Below the pieces are notes generated by a model. It was given only the letters and a program-made list of their open reading frames with translations. It was not told the DNA's origin and made no database searches. From positions 1-34,745 of the forward strand of contig JAKSJU010000012.1 of assembly GCA_024402095.1 (NCBI GenBank): a stretch of DNA of 34,745 bases. The letters are read 5' to 3'. Made by a program: the position numbers and the translations under genes. Source of the stretch: Bacteroidales bacterium. Its GTDB lineage: Bacteria > Bacteroidota > Bacteroidia > Bacteroidales > UBA932. Shown here piece after piece: positions 9,673 to 18,088 of this stretch (its first letter is position 1; each line of letters opens with the position of its first letter).

Positions 9673-10964
9673 TGCTCGATATACTTGTCGATGCGTTGCA
9701 ACTCGACAGGTATCCTGATGTGCTGAGGGCATTTATTCAGGCACTGGCCGCAGCCGATGCAGTGGTCGGCCTGACGTACGGTAGGAATGGCCTTATCGTA
9801 TTCCAGAAGATATTTCCGGCGTGTTCTCGCATAGTTCTTCTGCTCGCTGCTTACGACATAAGTGCCTTCTTTGATATTGTCATTGTAGAACTTGAATATT
9901 TCAGGAATATTGATTCCGTAAGGGCAAGGCATACAGTATTCACATCTTGTACATCTGACCAGAGGATATTGCTGGATGCCGTCGGCGACTTTCTCAAGGA
10001 AACTGAAATCCTCGTCTGACAGATTCTTGAAATTGGTGAAAGTCAGCAGGTTGTCACGGAGGTGGTCAATATAGGTCATGCCGCTCAACGCGGTCATCAC
10101 TCCCGGAAAACTGCCGCAGAAACGGAACGCCCACGACGCGATGCTGCGCTGCGGCTCACGCTCCTTGAGCATATCTGCAAGCGGTGCGGGAACGTCTGAA
10201 AGCTGCCCTCCGCGGAGCGGCTCCATAATAACTACAGGAATGCCCTTCTCTACGAGCTGCTCGTACAGATATTTCGCACTTCCTTCTCCGGAATGCGTCC
10301 AGTCTAGGTAATTCATCTGGATCTGGACGAAGTCCCAATGATATTTCTCATGAAGTGCGAGCAGGTCATCCATTCCTTTCCTGCCTCCGTGGAAGGAGAA
10401 TCCGAGGTGGCGGATCCTTCCTGCCTCGCGCTCTTTCAGAAGATAATCCAGGATGCCTGGCTTGATGAACCGCGTTTCCAGAGCCTGGAAATCTCCGATG
10501 GAATGCATCAGGTAATAGTCGATATGGTCGGTCTGATAATTTTCCAGAGACTTGTGATACATGCTGACGGCAGTCTCGTAGGATGCATCGCTGAAGTTAG
10601 AAAGTTTGGTCGCGATGTAATAGCTCTCTCTCGGATGCCTCAGCAGCGCGGTGGCAGTGGCCTTTTCGCTCATGCCCTGCAGATATACCGGGGCCGAGTC
10701 AAAATAGTTCACTCCATGCTCCAGAGCAAGGTCAACCATCTCATTGACCTTCTCCTGATCTATGATGTCCTTGCCGTTTTCATCCTTGATCATAGGCCAT
10801 CTCATCGCACCGAAGCCGAGCAGACCTATGCCCGGGAAATGCTGCGGCACATTGCCGTTGATCTCAAGAGAGGGTGCCTCCGATTCTTTTCCGTGTGTGC
10901 AGGCCATCGCAGCAGCGCCGACCATTCCGGCACCGGATATTTTCAAAAATTCACGTCTGTCCAT
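9651..10964 (-). CDS. Tat-exported aldo/keto reductase with C-terminal [4Fe-4S] ferredoxin domain
   Basis: The start at 10964 gives 437 residues beginning MDRREFLKISGAG, a twin-arginine (Tat) signal; a lipobox-like AMAC follows at residues 19-22, so it may be a Tat lipoprotein. The aldo/keto reductase barrel shows the usual catalytic tetrad: Asp and Tyr in YFDSAPVY, Lys in IATKLS and His in YYLMHS. The last ~100 residues hold two four-cysteine clusters, CTRCEYCMPCPYG and CIGCGQCLNKCP. This is the known FeS-bearing aldo/keto reductase subfamily common in anaerobes. Substrate is unknown. It follows the polyferredoxin gene by 10 bases, and the pair probably forms one electron-transfer chain at the membrane. 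Confidence 0.93.
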   Translation of the reverse strand: MDRREFLKISGAGMVGAAAMACTHGKESEAPSLEINGNVPQHFPGIGLLGFGAMRWPMIKDENGKDIIDQEKVNEMVDLALEHGVNYFDSAPVYLQGMSEKATATALLRHPRESYYIATKLSNFSDASYETAVSMYHKSLENYQTDHIDYYLMHSIGDFQALETRFIKPGILDYLLKEREAGRIRHLGFSFHGGRKGMDDLLALHEKYHWDFVQIQMNYLDWTHSGEGSAKYLYEQLVEKGIPVVIMEPLRGGQLSDVPAPLADMLKEREPQRSIASWAFRFCGSFPGVMTALSGMTYIDHLRDNLLTFTNFKNLSDEDFSFLEKVADGIQQYPLVRCTRCEYCMPCPYGINIPEIFKFYNDNIKEGTYVVSSEQKNYARTRRKYLLEYDKAIPTVRQADHCIGCGQCLNKCPQHIRIPVELQRIDKYIEQLKRETL

Positions 10965-10974
10965 AATGCTTATC

Positions 10975-12345
10975 CTAACTGATTTGATGAACTGAAAGAC
11001 CATCCACAACAATGGCGCTGATAGGCCTTGAAGGGCAAAGATTTTCGCAGGCGCCGCATCCTATGCAGCGTTCCTCGTCGACTACGGGGATACTCCTGCC
11101 GTCACTTTCCACCATTCTGATCGCTCCGGAAGGGCAGTGGCGCGCGCAGTTGCCGCAGCTGACTCCGTCTCTGTTTACGACGCAGAGCTCGGGATTGATC
11201 CTTGCATGTCCGATATGGATAAGAGCTTTCTGCTCTGCGCTTATAGGGAGAATCGCATCTGTCGGGCAGACATCGGCGCAAGCGGTGCATTCAGGCCTGC
11301 AATATCCTTTTTCATAACCCATCTGGGGCTGCATCAGGTGTTTGAGGTCAGTAGACGGGCGCAGTACATTGTTTGGGCAGGCGCTGATACAGAGACCGCA
11401 TCCTGTGCATCTGTCATAGAAATCCTTTACGCTTCCGGCTCCGAACGGCACAAGCCTCTCATTTCTCTGTGGTACTTCCTTCTCAAGGACCTTGGCCAGA
11501 CCTCCGTCAGCCTTGGCGATGGCTGATCCCCCAAGGAAAGCTGTGGCGGCGATGAATGCCCTCTTGCCGGTATCCACACCTTCTTCTTTCTTTTCTTCAG
11601 CCTTGGCCTTCCTGCCGAAGGCGAATCTATATCTGATTGCTCCCGCCTTGCAGTTGTCCAGACAGTCAAAGCAGTCGACGCATCTTGAATAGTCTATCTT
11701 CTGATCGAATGAACTGATGCAGGAAGCCTTGCACTTCTTTTCGCATACACCGCAGTGCACGCATTTGTCAGTATCTATCATCGGACGGAAAAGCGAGAAC
11801 CTTGAGAACAGGCTCAGTACAGTGCCGACAGGACAGATTGAATTGCACCATTCACGTCCCCATAACCACGCAGACACTGCTATCACCACGAAAGTGGATG
11901 CGCCTACAATTATGGCGGTGGCCGATGAAGGGTCGACTACAGTGCGGACCATTCTGCCGTAAGCGCTGTATGGCGCTATCAGGACAACGAACCATTGGAC
12001 GCCGAACATGAGAGCGAGAAGTGTCAGTGCGAGGAAAAAGTCGCGAAGCGCCCTGTTCTCCTTATGGAAATGGAAACGGGCTTTCTTTCCCTTGCGTCTG
12101 GAACTCAAAGAGTTGACGCAGTCCTGAAAGATGCCCATAGGGCAGATTACGGAGCAATAGATTCTTCCGAAAAGCAGAGTCACGACGACTGTTCCGGCGA
12201 TGACGGCGAAATTGAGTGCCAGACAAGAAGGAAGAAACTGCAGGCTTGCCATCCATCCCCACCATTGCTGGCCGATGCCGATGAAAAGCAGCGTTATTCC
12301 TATCAGGAACAGCGTTGCGACTGATATTCTGATTTTACGTAGCAT
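10975..12345 (-). CDS. membrane polyferredoxin, NapH-like domain fused to NapG-like ferredoxin domain
   Basis: The ATG at 12345 is preferred over a TTG at 12366; it gives 456 residues. Residues ~1-200 form four membrane helices with two CxxxCP motifs (CSVICPMG, CNSICPVG), the signature of NapH/MauN-type quinol-oxidising membrane proteins. Two ferredoxin motifs follow (CVHCGVCEKKCK, CVDCFDCLDNCK). After a charged linker there is a KRAFIAATAFLGGSAIAKA segment resembling a Tat signal or membrane helix. Beyond it lie four further cysteine clusters (CTGCGLCISACP, CRPECTACADVCP, CGNCARHCP and CIGCGACENLCP), the pattern of NapG. It likely passes electrons between the quinone pool and the downstream Tat-exported reductase. 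No nap nitrate reductase gene is nearby. Confidence 0.9.
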   Translation of the reverse strand: MLRKIRISVATLFLIGITLLFIGIGQQWWGWMASLQFLPSCLALNFAVIAGTVVVTLLFGRIYCSVICPMGIFQDCVNSLSSRRKGKKARFHFHKENRALRDFFLALTLLALMFGVQWFVVLIAPYSAYGRMVRTVVDPSSATAIIVGASTFVVIAVSAWLWGREWCNSICPVGTVLSLFSRFSLFRPMIDTDKCVHCGVCEKKCKASCISSFDQKIDYSRCVDCFDCLDNCKAGAIRYRFAFGRKAKAEEKKEEGVDTGKRAFIAATAFLGGSAIAKADGGLAKVLEKEVPQRNERLVPFGAGSVKDFYDRCTGCGLCISACPNNVLRPSTDLKHLMQPQMGYEKGYCRPECTACADVCPTDAILPISAEQKALIHIGHARINPELCVVNRDGVSCGNCARHCPSGAIRMVESDGRSIPVVDEERCIGCGACENLCPSRPISAIVVDGLSVHQIS

Positions 12346-12351
12346 AACCTT

Positions 12352-12359
12352 CAAATATA
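12352..12359 (-). promoter_or_regulatory. -7 promoter element for the polyferredoxin gene (TATATTTG)
   Basis: On the minus strand TATATTTG matches TAnnTTTG, with 6 bases between it and the ATG at 12345. Transcription would begin at or next to the start codon, implying a leaderless mRNA. No convincing TTG at -33 is seen. Confidence 0.5.
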
Positions 12360-12382
12360 AAAACAAATTGCCAAAAAAGTAG

Positions 12383-12390
12383 TACTTTTG
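12383..12390 (+). promoter_or_regulatory. -7 promoter element for alaS (TACTTTTG)
   Basis: TACTTTTG fits TAnnTTTG, 26 bases before the alaS ATG, giving a ~20-base leader. A TTG at 12368-12370 is too close (12-base spacer) to be a standard -33 element. It is divergent from the polyferredoxin promoter 24 bases away. Confidence 0.55.
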
Positions 12391-12416
12391 TTGATTGTTT
12401 GATAATTTGCGTAATT

Positions 12417-15023
12417 ATGACCTCAAAAGAGATTAGACAGAAATTTCTGGATTTTTTTGCTTCAAAGGGACACACTGTTGTTCCGTCAGCACCGATGGTA
12501 GTCAAGGGTGATCCGACATTGATGTTCACCAATGCGGGTATGAACCAGTTCAAGGATATATTCCTGGGGAATACAAAAGCGAAATTCTATCGCGCTGCGG
12601 ATTCACAGAAATGCCTGCGTGTGAGCGGAAAGCACAATGACCTTGAAGAGGTCGGACACGATACATATCATCACACAATGTTCGAGATGCTCGGCAACTG
12701 GAGTTTCGGCGACTATTTCAAGACCGAGGCAATAGACTGGGCATGGGAGCTTCTCACCGAGGTTTACGGCATAGACAAGAGTATTCTCTATGCTACGATT
12801 TTCGAGGGATCTGACGAATGCCCTATGGATCTCGAGGCCAAGCAGGCTTGGCTCAAACACCTTCCTGAGGACCATATCGTGCTCGGGAACAAGCATGACA
12901 ATTTCTGGGAAATGGGTGATACCGGCCCTTGCGGTCCGTGCTCCGAGATACATATCGATATCCGCACACCTCAGGAGAAGGCTTCCGGAGTCCTCGGACG
13001 CGACCTCGTGAACCAGTCCGACCCGCACGTCATCGAAATATGGAATCTTGTGTTCATGCAGTTCCAGAGAATGGCTGACGGCCATCTTGAAAATCTTCCT
13101 GCAAAGAATATCGATACCGGTATGGGATTCGAAAGGCTCTGCTCTGTGCTTCAGGGTAAGAATTCCAATTATGACAGTGACGTGTTCACCGGAATGCTCG
13201 GAAAGATTGGCGAGCTTTCAGGACACAAATACGGCGAGTCCGACAAGACGGACGTGGCAATGCGCGTTATTGCAGACCACATCCGCGCTATAAGTTTCTC
13301 GATTGCCGACGGCCAGTTGCCAAGCAACGTAAAGGCGGGCTACGTCATTAGACGAATCCTCAGGCGCGCTGTACGTTACGGCTATACTTTCCTAGGATTC
13401 ACCGAACCGTTCCTTTGCCGCCTTGTGCCTCAGCTTGTGGATGATATGGGCGGGGCGTATCCGGAGATAAAGGATCAGCAGAAACTGATCGAATCAGTCA
13501 TCAGGGAGGAAGAAATGGCATTCCTGCGCACTTTGGACCGCGGTATCAAACTGCTTGACGAATGCATGGCCGCTGCTTCAGGCACGAAGGTCATTTCAGG
13601 GGAAGATGCATTCAAGCTTTATGACACTTTCGGATTCCCGATAGACCTTACAGAACTTATCGCGACCGAGAACGGTTTCAAGGTTGATATCGAGGGTTTC
13701 CAGGTTGAACTCGGAAAGCAGAAGGAACGCGCCCGCAATGCCACAGCCAATGAATTCGGCGACTGGCAGGAGATCTATCCGGGAGAAGTCAAATTCATCG
13801 GATACGATAAACTTGTTTCCGAGCAGGCCAGGCTTCTGCGATATCGTACTGTGGTACAGAAGGGAAAGACGCTTTATCAGCTCGTATTCAATTATACTCC
13901 GTTCTATGCAGAGAAAGGCGGACAGGTGGGAGATACCGGCTATATAGTATCCGCAGACGGAGAAAAGATCAATATCACGAATACCGTTGAGGAGAACAAG
14001 CTTACCATCCATATCGCAGAGAGAATCCCTCAGAATGTCACGAGTCCTTTCGACCTGTTCGTGGATGCTGAACGCAGGCTGAAGACTTCAAACAATCACT
14101 CCTGCACACACCTTCTCGACCAGGCGCTCAGAGAGATTGTCGGCACTCACGTAGAGCAGAAGGGCTCATACGTATGCGATGACTATTTCCGTTTCGACTT
14201 CTCCCATTTCGAGAAGCTTACCGACGCTCAGATAGAGCAGGTGGAGGCGAGGGTCAATGAACTCATACGCGAAAACAACCCTCTCGAGGAAAACAGGTCA
14301 GCTTCGATGGAAGAGGCAAAGGCAATGGGTGCAATCGCATTGTTCGGTGAGAAATACGGGGATAGAGTGAGGGTCGTCAAGTTCGGAAACAGCGTGGAAC
14401 TCTGTGGCGGTTGCCATACCAGTGCTACAGGAAACATCGGACTTTTCAAGATTGTCAGTGAAAGTGCCGTGGCTGCCGGAGTCAGACGTATCGAGGCTGT
14501 CAGCGGGACCGCTGCCTTGGGACGTGTCAAAGAATATGAGGATACGCTCAAACAGCTGCGCTCTATGCTGGGGAATACTGCAAACGTACTTTCTTCTGTG
14601 GAGAAACTTATTGCCGACAATGCGCAGTATAAGAAGACGGCGGAGGAGGATGAGAAAAAGAGAGCATCCCTTCTTGCCGACGAACTTGTCGAGAACGCCG
14701 GGATGGTTTCCGGCATCAAAGTTGTCAGGTATACAGAGTCAAAACGCAATCCTGCTCTTGTGCGCTCCATCGCTGCACTTGTCCAGAAGGCTGCAGACAA
14801 CATCGCTTTCGTGGCTGCATTTGAATTCGAAGGTAAGCCGCAGCTTATTCTTGCTTATTCGGATGATCTCGTGAAAGCCGGACACAATGCCGGAGCTGAA
14901 ATCCGTGAAGTAGCCAAACTGATACAGGGCGGCGGCGGTGGCCAGCCGGGACTTGCAACAGCGGGCGGAAAAGATTCTGCCGGACTTTCCGCTGCACTTG
15001 ACGCAATGATTTCCAAACTGTAG
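12417..15023 (+). CDS. alaS: alanyl-tRNA synthetase
   Basis: This enzyme charges tRNA-Ala with alanine in the cytoplasm. The ATG at 12417 gives 868 residues and the classic AlaRS start ([19 protein letters not shown]), the usual family length; an upstream TTG adds only six residues. The class II catalytic core carries [28 protein letters not shown] and GMGFERL motifs. The editing domain has HSCTH (His561, His565) and CGGCH (Cys663-His667), the zinc-binding HxxxH...CxxxH set that removes mischarged Ser or Gly. The C-terminal DHHA1-type domain ends with [14 protein letters not shown]. Its stop codon shares a base with the GTG start of the next gene, so translation of the fusion protein is likely coupled to alaS. 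Confidence 0.99.
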   Translation: MTSKEIRQKFLDFFASKGHTVVPSAPMVVKGDPTLMFTNAGMNQFKDIFLGNTKAKFYRAADSQKCLRVSGKHNDLEEVGHDTYHHTMFEMLGNWSFGDYFKTEAIDWAWELLTEVYGIDKSILYATIFEGSDECPMDLEAKQAWLKHLPEDHIVLGNKHDNFWEMGDTGPCGPCSEIHIDIRTPQEKASGVLGRDLVNQSDPHVIEIWNLVFMQFQRMADGHLENLPAKNIDTGMGFERLCSVLQGKNSNYDSDVFTGMLGKIGELSGHKYGESDKTDVAMRVIADHIRAISFSIADGQLPSNVKAGYVIRRILRRAVRYGYTFLGFTEPFLCRLVPQLVDDMGGAYPEIKDQQKLIESVIREEEMAFLRTLDRGIKLLDECMAAASGTKVISGEDAFKLYDTFGFPIDLTELIATENGFKVDIEGFQVELGKQKERARNATANEFGDWQEIYPGEVKFIGYDKLVSEQARLLRYRTVVQKGKTLYQLVFNYTPFYAEKGGQVGDTGYIVSADGEKINITNTVEENKLTIHIAERIPQNVTSPFDLFVDAERRLKTSNNHSCTHLLDQALREIVGTHVEQKGSYVCDDYFRFDFSHFEKLTDAQIEQVEARVNELIRENNPLEENRSASMEEAKAMGAIALFGEKYGDRVRVVKFGNSVELCGGCHTSATGNIGLFKIVSESAVAAGVRRIEAVSGTAALGRVKEYEDTLKQLRSMLGNTANVLSSVEKLIADNAQYKKTAEEDEKKRASLLADELVENAGMVSGIKVVRYTESKRNPALVRSIAALVQKAADNIAFVAAFEFEGKPQLILAYSDDLVKAGHNAGAEIREVAKLIQGGGGGQPGLATAGGKDSAGLSAALDAMISKL

Positions 15024-17455
15024 TGAAGAAATTTGACAGGTTCATACTTAAAGCTTTCATAGGGCCGTTCTTTGCGGTCCTGGCTGTTGTCATCTTCATT
15101 TTGATGATGCAGTTCCTGTGGCTATACATTGATGAACTTGTCGGGAAAGGACTCGGCTTAGGAGTTATTCTTGAGTTTATGATGTGGGGAGGCTTTACGA
15201 TAATGCCTCTCGCACTGCCTCTCGCTGCGCTTCTGTCCTCTGTCATGACCCTCGGCAATATGGCCGAAAGCAACGAGCTGATGGCAATGAAGGCGTCCGG
15301 AATTTCTGTCCGCAGGGTGATGGCACCTATAATGATAGCGTCGGTCTTCATCAGCATCGGTGCATATTTTGTCGGAAATAACCTTGTCCCCGAGGCCTAT
15401 AACGAAATCTTTACCCTCAGGGATGATATCGGAAAGACAAAGGATGAGATAAAGATACCGTCCGGTACGTTCTATGACGGTATTGACGGGTATATCCTCC
15501 GTGTTAACGAGACGGACGAAGAGACGGGGATGATGAGAGACGTGATGGTGTATGACCATTCGGCCCACAAAGGCAATATTGCCATTGCTCTGGCTGATTC
15601 AGCCACTATCAAGATGTCAAAGAACAAGGACTATCTCATTTTTACCATGTATCACGGTGCCAATTATCAGGAGGACAATGACTGGACATACAGAGATACC
15701 ACCCTTGCACTGCAGAGAATACATTTCAACCAGCAGGAGATGATTATTCCTCTTGCCAATTACACGTTCGAGAAGTCGGATTCCAGCCGTTTCGGAGACC
15801 AGATAAAGTCAATGAGAGTGTCCGAACTCAACGTCGAGCGTGACTCCCTGCGAAAGCTGACAAGCGAATCCTTCGACAGACATTACCGGGCGATGCTGGG
15901 AGGCCTTTTCATCCTTGGAAGGCAGCTTGATACGGCTTTTGCCGAGCAGAGGCCGAAAACGGTTTATGACAATGACAGTTTCATGAGCTGGAATTCAGTC
16001 TCGGATGAAATTGATGCGGTGGATAAGGCTCTTGAGAGATATACGAACTTTAAAGCCACGTCCATGTCGATGGCTCAGGATGATTATGAATGGAATTTCT
16101 TCCTCCGGAGAGCGGACATCGAGGTCCTTAAGAGAATCGCACAGGCTCTGGCTTGTCTGATACTCTTCTTTGTCGGTGCTCCTCTTGGAGCCCTGATCCG
16201 CAGAGGCGGACTTGGAGCAAGCGCCATCGTGTCCGTACTTTTCTTCGTGCTGTACTGGGTGATAGACGTCATCGGCAATAAACTTGCCAAGGATGGAAAC
16301 GTAAGTGCATTCATAGGTGTATTTATCTCCGCGGCAGTGCTTTTGCCTATCGGTATTTTCCTGACAAGCAAGGCGGTTCATGATTCGGACCTTTTCAATA
16401 TGGATAACATCAAAAACAGATGGAGGCGCCTGATTTCCAAGATTGCGGGTTTCTTCCACCGGACAAGGATCGTGTATATGGGTACGCCTGAGTTTGCAGT
16501 TGCTCCTCTTGACGCCTTGATAAAGAACAAATATAAAGTTGTCGGAGTTGTCACCGTGGCTGACAAGCCAAGCGGAAGGGGCCTGGCCGTAAATGAAAGT
16601 GCGGTCAAGAAATATGCAGTGGAGCATGGCATTCCTGTGCTTCAGCCTGTAAAACTCAAGGATCCCGAATTCTTGTCTGCGCTCAGGGCGTTGAAAGCGG
16701 ACCTTTTCGTGGTGGTTGCTTTCCGCATGCTGCCAGAGGAAGTGTGGTCTATGCCGAAACTCGGCACGTTCAACCTCCACGCTGCACTCCTACCGCAGTA
16801 CAGAGGCGCCGCCCCGATAAATTGGGCCGTGATAAACGGAGAACGTCTCACCGGCGTTACGACTTTCATGCTGGACAAAGATATTGATACGGGTGCCATT
16901 CTTCTCAGGCAGGAATGCCGTATCGACCCTGAGGACAATGCCGGTGACGTCCACGACAAACTCATGGCAATCGGGTCCGAGCTTGTCGTTGAGACTGTAG
17001 AGGGCATTATCCAGAGGAATATTGAGACACGTGTCCAGCGCTCGTTCATCCAGGGATCCGAGATGCTGAAACCAGCACCGAAGATACACAGGGAACTGTG
17101 CCATATAGACTGGGAGGATAACGCACAGTCAATATGCAATCTCATAAGGGGTCTCAGCCCGTACCCGGCTGCGTTTACGGAAATCTATAGAGAGGGTTCC
17201 GATCCGGTTCAGCTCAAACTGTTCAGTGCAGAGCGCTCCGATATGGCCGTTCCTGCCGGGGCAATAGCGTCGGACGGAAAGACATACATCAATATCGGCA
17301 CGCCTGACGGGTCCGTCTCTTTGAAGGAAGTTCAGCTGGCTGGAAAGAAACGTATGGATGTCAGGACATTCCTGCTGGGATTCAGGGAAATTGAAACATA
17401 CAGTACTACCAGAGGCACGTCAAAAGCCGAGATAGAAAAAACCAAGTCATGCTGA
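15023..17455 (+). CDS. fusion of LptF/LptG-type permease with methionyl-tRNA formyltransferase
   Basis: One uninterrupted 810-residue frame encodes two proteins that are normally separate. Residues 1-~475 are a YjgP/YjgQ (LptF/LptG) permease: three N-terminal helices (~10-30, 47-75, 95-118), a large periplasmic domain (~120-370) and three C-terminal helices (~375-460). This part would belong to the LptB2FG ABC transporter that extracts lipopolysaccharide from the inner membrane. After a basic linker (KNRWRRLISKIAGFFHR), residues ~480-800 are a complete Fmt, which formylates initiator Met-tRNA. It contains IVYMGTPEFAV, ADKPSGRG, catalytic Asn584, His586 (FNLHAALLPQYRG) and Asp622 (DIDTG). Because LptF/G proteins have both termini in the cytoplasm, Fmt would sit on the correct side. 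The start is GTG, overlapping the alaS stop by one base; the end overlaps the next gene by seven. No internal ATG at the usual Fmt start is present (a GTG at 16472 is in frame). Confidence 0.93.
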   Translation: MKKFDRFILKAFIGPFFAVLAVVIFILMMQFLWLYIDELVGKGLGLGVILEFMMWGGFTIMPLALPLAALLSSVMTLGNMAESNELMAMKASGISVRRVMAPIMIASVFISIGAYFVGNNLVPEAYNEIFTLRDDIGKTKDEIKIPSGTFYDGIDGYILRVNETDEETGMMRDVMVYDHSAHKGNIAIALADSATIKMSKNKDYLIFTMYHGANYQEDNDWTYRDTTLALQRIHFNQQEMIIPLANYTFEKSDSSRFGDQIKSMRVSELNVERDSLRKLTSESFDRHYRAMLGGLFILGRQLDTAFAEQRPKTVYDNDSFMSWNSVSDEIDAVDKALERYTNFKATSMSMAQDDYEWNFFLRRADIEVLKRIAQALACLILFFVGAPLGALIRRGGLGASAIVSVLFFVLYWVIDVIGNKLAKDGNVSAFIGVFISAAVLLPIGIFLTSKAVHDSDLFNMDNIKNRWRRLISKIAGFFHRTRIVYMGTPEFAVAPLDALIKNKYKVVGVVTVADKPSGRGLAVNESAVKKYAVEHGIPVLQPVKLKDPEFLSALRALKADLFVVVAFRMLPEEVWSMPKLGTFNLHAALLPQYRGAAPINWAVINGERLTGVTTFMLDKDIDTGAILLRQECRIDPEDNAGDVHDKLMAIGSELVVETVEGIIQRNIETRVQRSFIQGSEMLKPAPKIHRELCHIDWEDNAQSICNLIRGLSPYPAAFTEIYREGSDPVQLKLFSAERSDMAVPAGAIASDGKTYINIGTPDGSVSLKEVQLAGKKRMDVRTFLLGFREIETYSTTRGTSKAEIEKTKSC

Positions 17456-18072
17456 GTATAGTTGCCAACGGTCTGTTCCCAAGGACGGCTTTTCCGCGTC
17501 ATCTGCTGGAAACGTCAGATTGCATCATCTGCTGTGACGGTGCGCTCAGTGTGCTGGAAAAGCATGGGATAGTGCCTGATGTGGTAATAGGTGATCTTGA
17601 TTCGGTATGCCACCGTGCCCTGGGCAGATTCAAGGGCATCGTGGTCAAAGACGAGGATCAGGAGACAAATGATTTGACAAAAGCCGTGCATTACGCGGCA
17701 GAGAATTTCCCTGATGAGACAAGAATCCATATTCTTGCCGCTACAGGACGTTCTGAGGCGCATACTATAGGAAATGTGTCGCTGCTGATGGAATATGCGA
17801 AATCCTTTCCCCAGCTGGAAATAGATATGGTTTCGGACTATTCCACTATATTTGCGATGACCGACAGTGATACGCTCCACATTGGGGAGGGCCGCAGGAT
17901 TTCCATTTTCTCGCCTGACCCTACACTAAAGGTGAAATCCACCGGTCTCCGATGGAAGACTGACAATGTTGTCTTTGACAACTGGTGGAAAGCGTCGCTG
18001 AATGTGGCAGATGACGATGCCGTTAAACTTGAGTTTAATCATAAGTCGTTGGCTCTTGTGATTTTAGACTAG
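17449..18072 (+). CDS. thiamine pyrophosphokinase
   Basis: This enzyme transfers pyrophosphate from ATP to thiamine, making the cofactor thiamine diphosphate. The 207-residue product shows the family signatures GDLDS (residues 48-52) and QETNDLTKA (71-79, with the metal-binding Asp75), and an ATGRSEAHTIGN segment that fits the catalytic domain. The C-terminal ~70 residues fit the small beta-sandwich thiamine-binding domain. The ATG overlaps the fusion gene's end by seven bases. Typical family length is ~210-220, so it is complete. It is part of the alaS operon and is not linked to thiamine biosynthesis genes here; no TPP riboswitch is seen upstream, and an intragenic start would leave little room for one. 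Confidence 0.93.
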   Translation: MLSIVANGLFPRTAFPRHLLETSDCIICCDGALSVLEKHGIVPDVVIGDLDSVCHRALGRFKGIVVKDEDQETNDLTKAVHYAAENFPDETRIHILAATGRSEAHTIGNVSLLMEYAKSFPQLEIDMVSDYSTIFAMTDSDTLHIGEGRRISIFSPDPTLKVKSTGLRWKTDNVVFDNWWKASLNVADDDAVKLEFNHKSLALVILD

Positions 18073-18088
18073 ATTTTGATTTAGAATA

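Noticed and set aside
16472-16480. Separate start of fmt at the internal GTG16472 or ATG16478
   Set aside because: Neither is preceded by a stop or promoter, ATG16478 would remove the first strand (IVYM), and the frame is continuous, so a single fusion is the simpler reading; it remains testable.
15995-16780. A 261-residue open frame antisense to the permease-Fmt fusion
   Set aside because: No domain, no promoter-like site, and it crosses the fusion junction only because the sense strand is biased.
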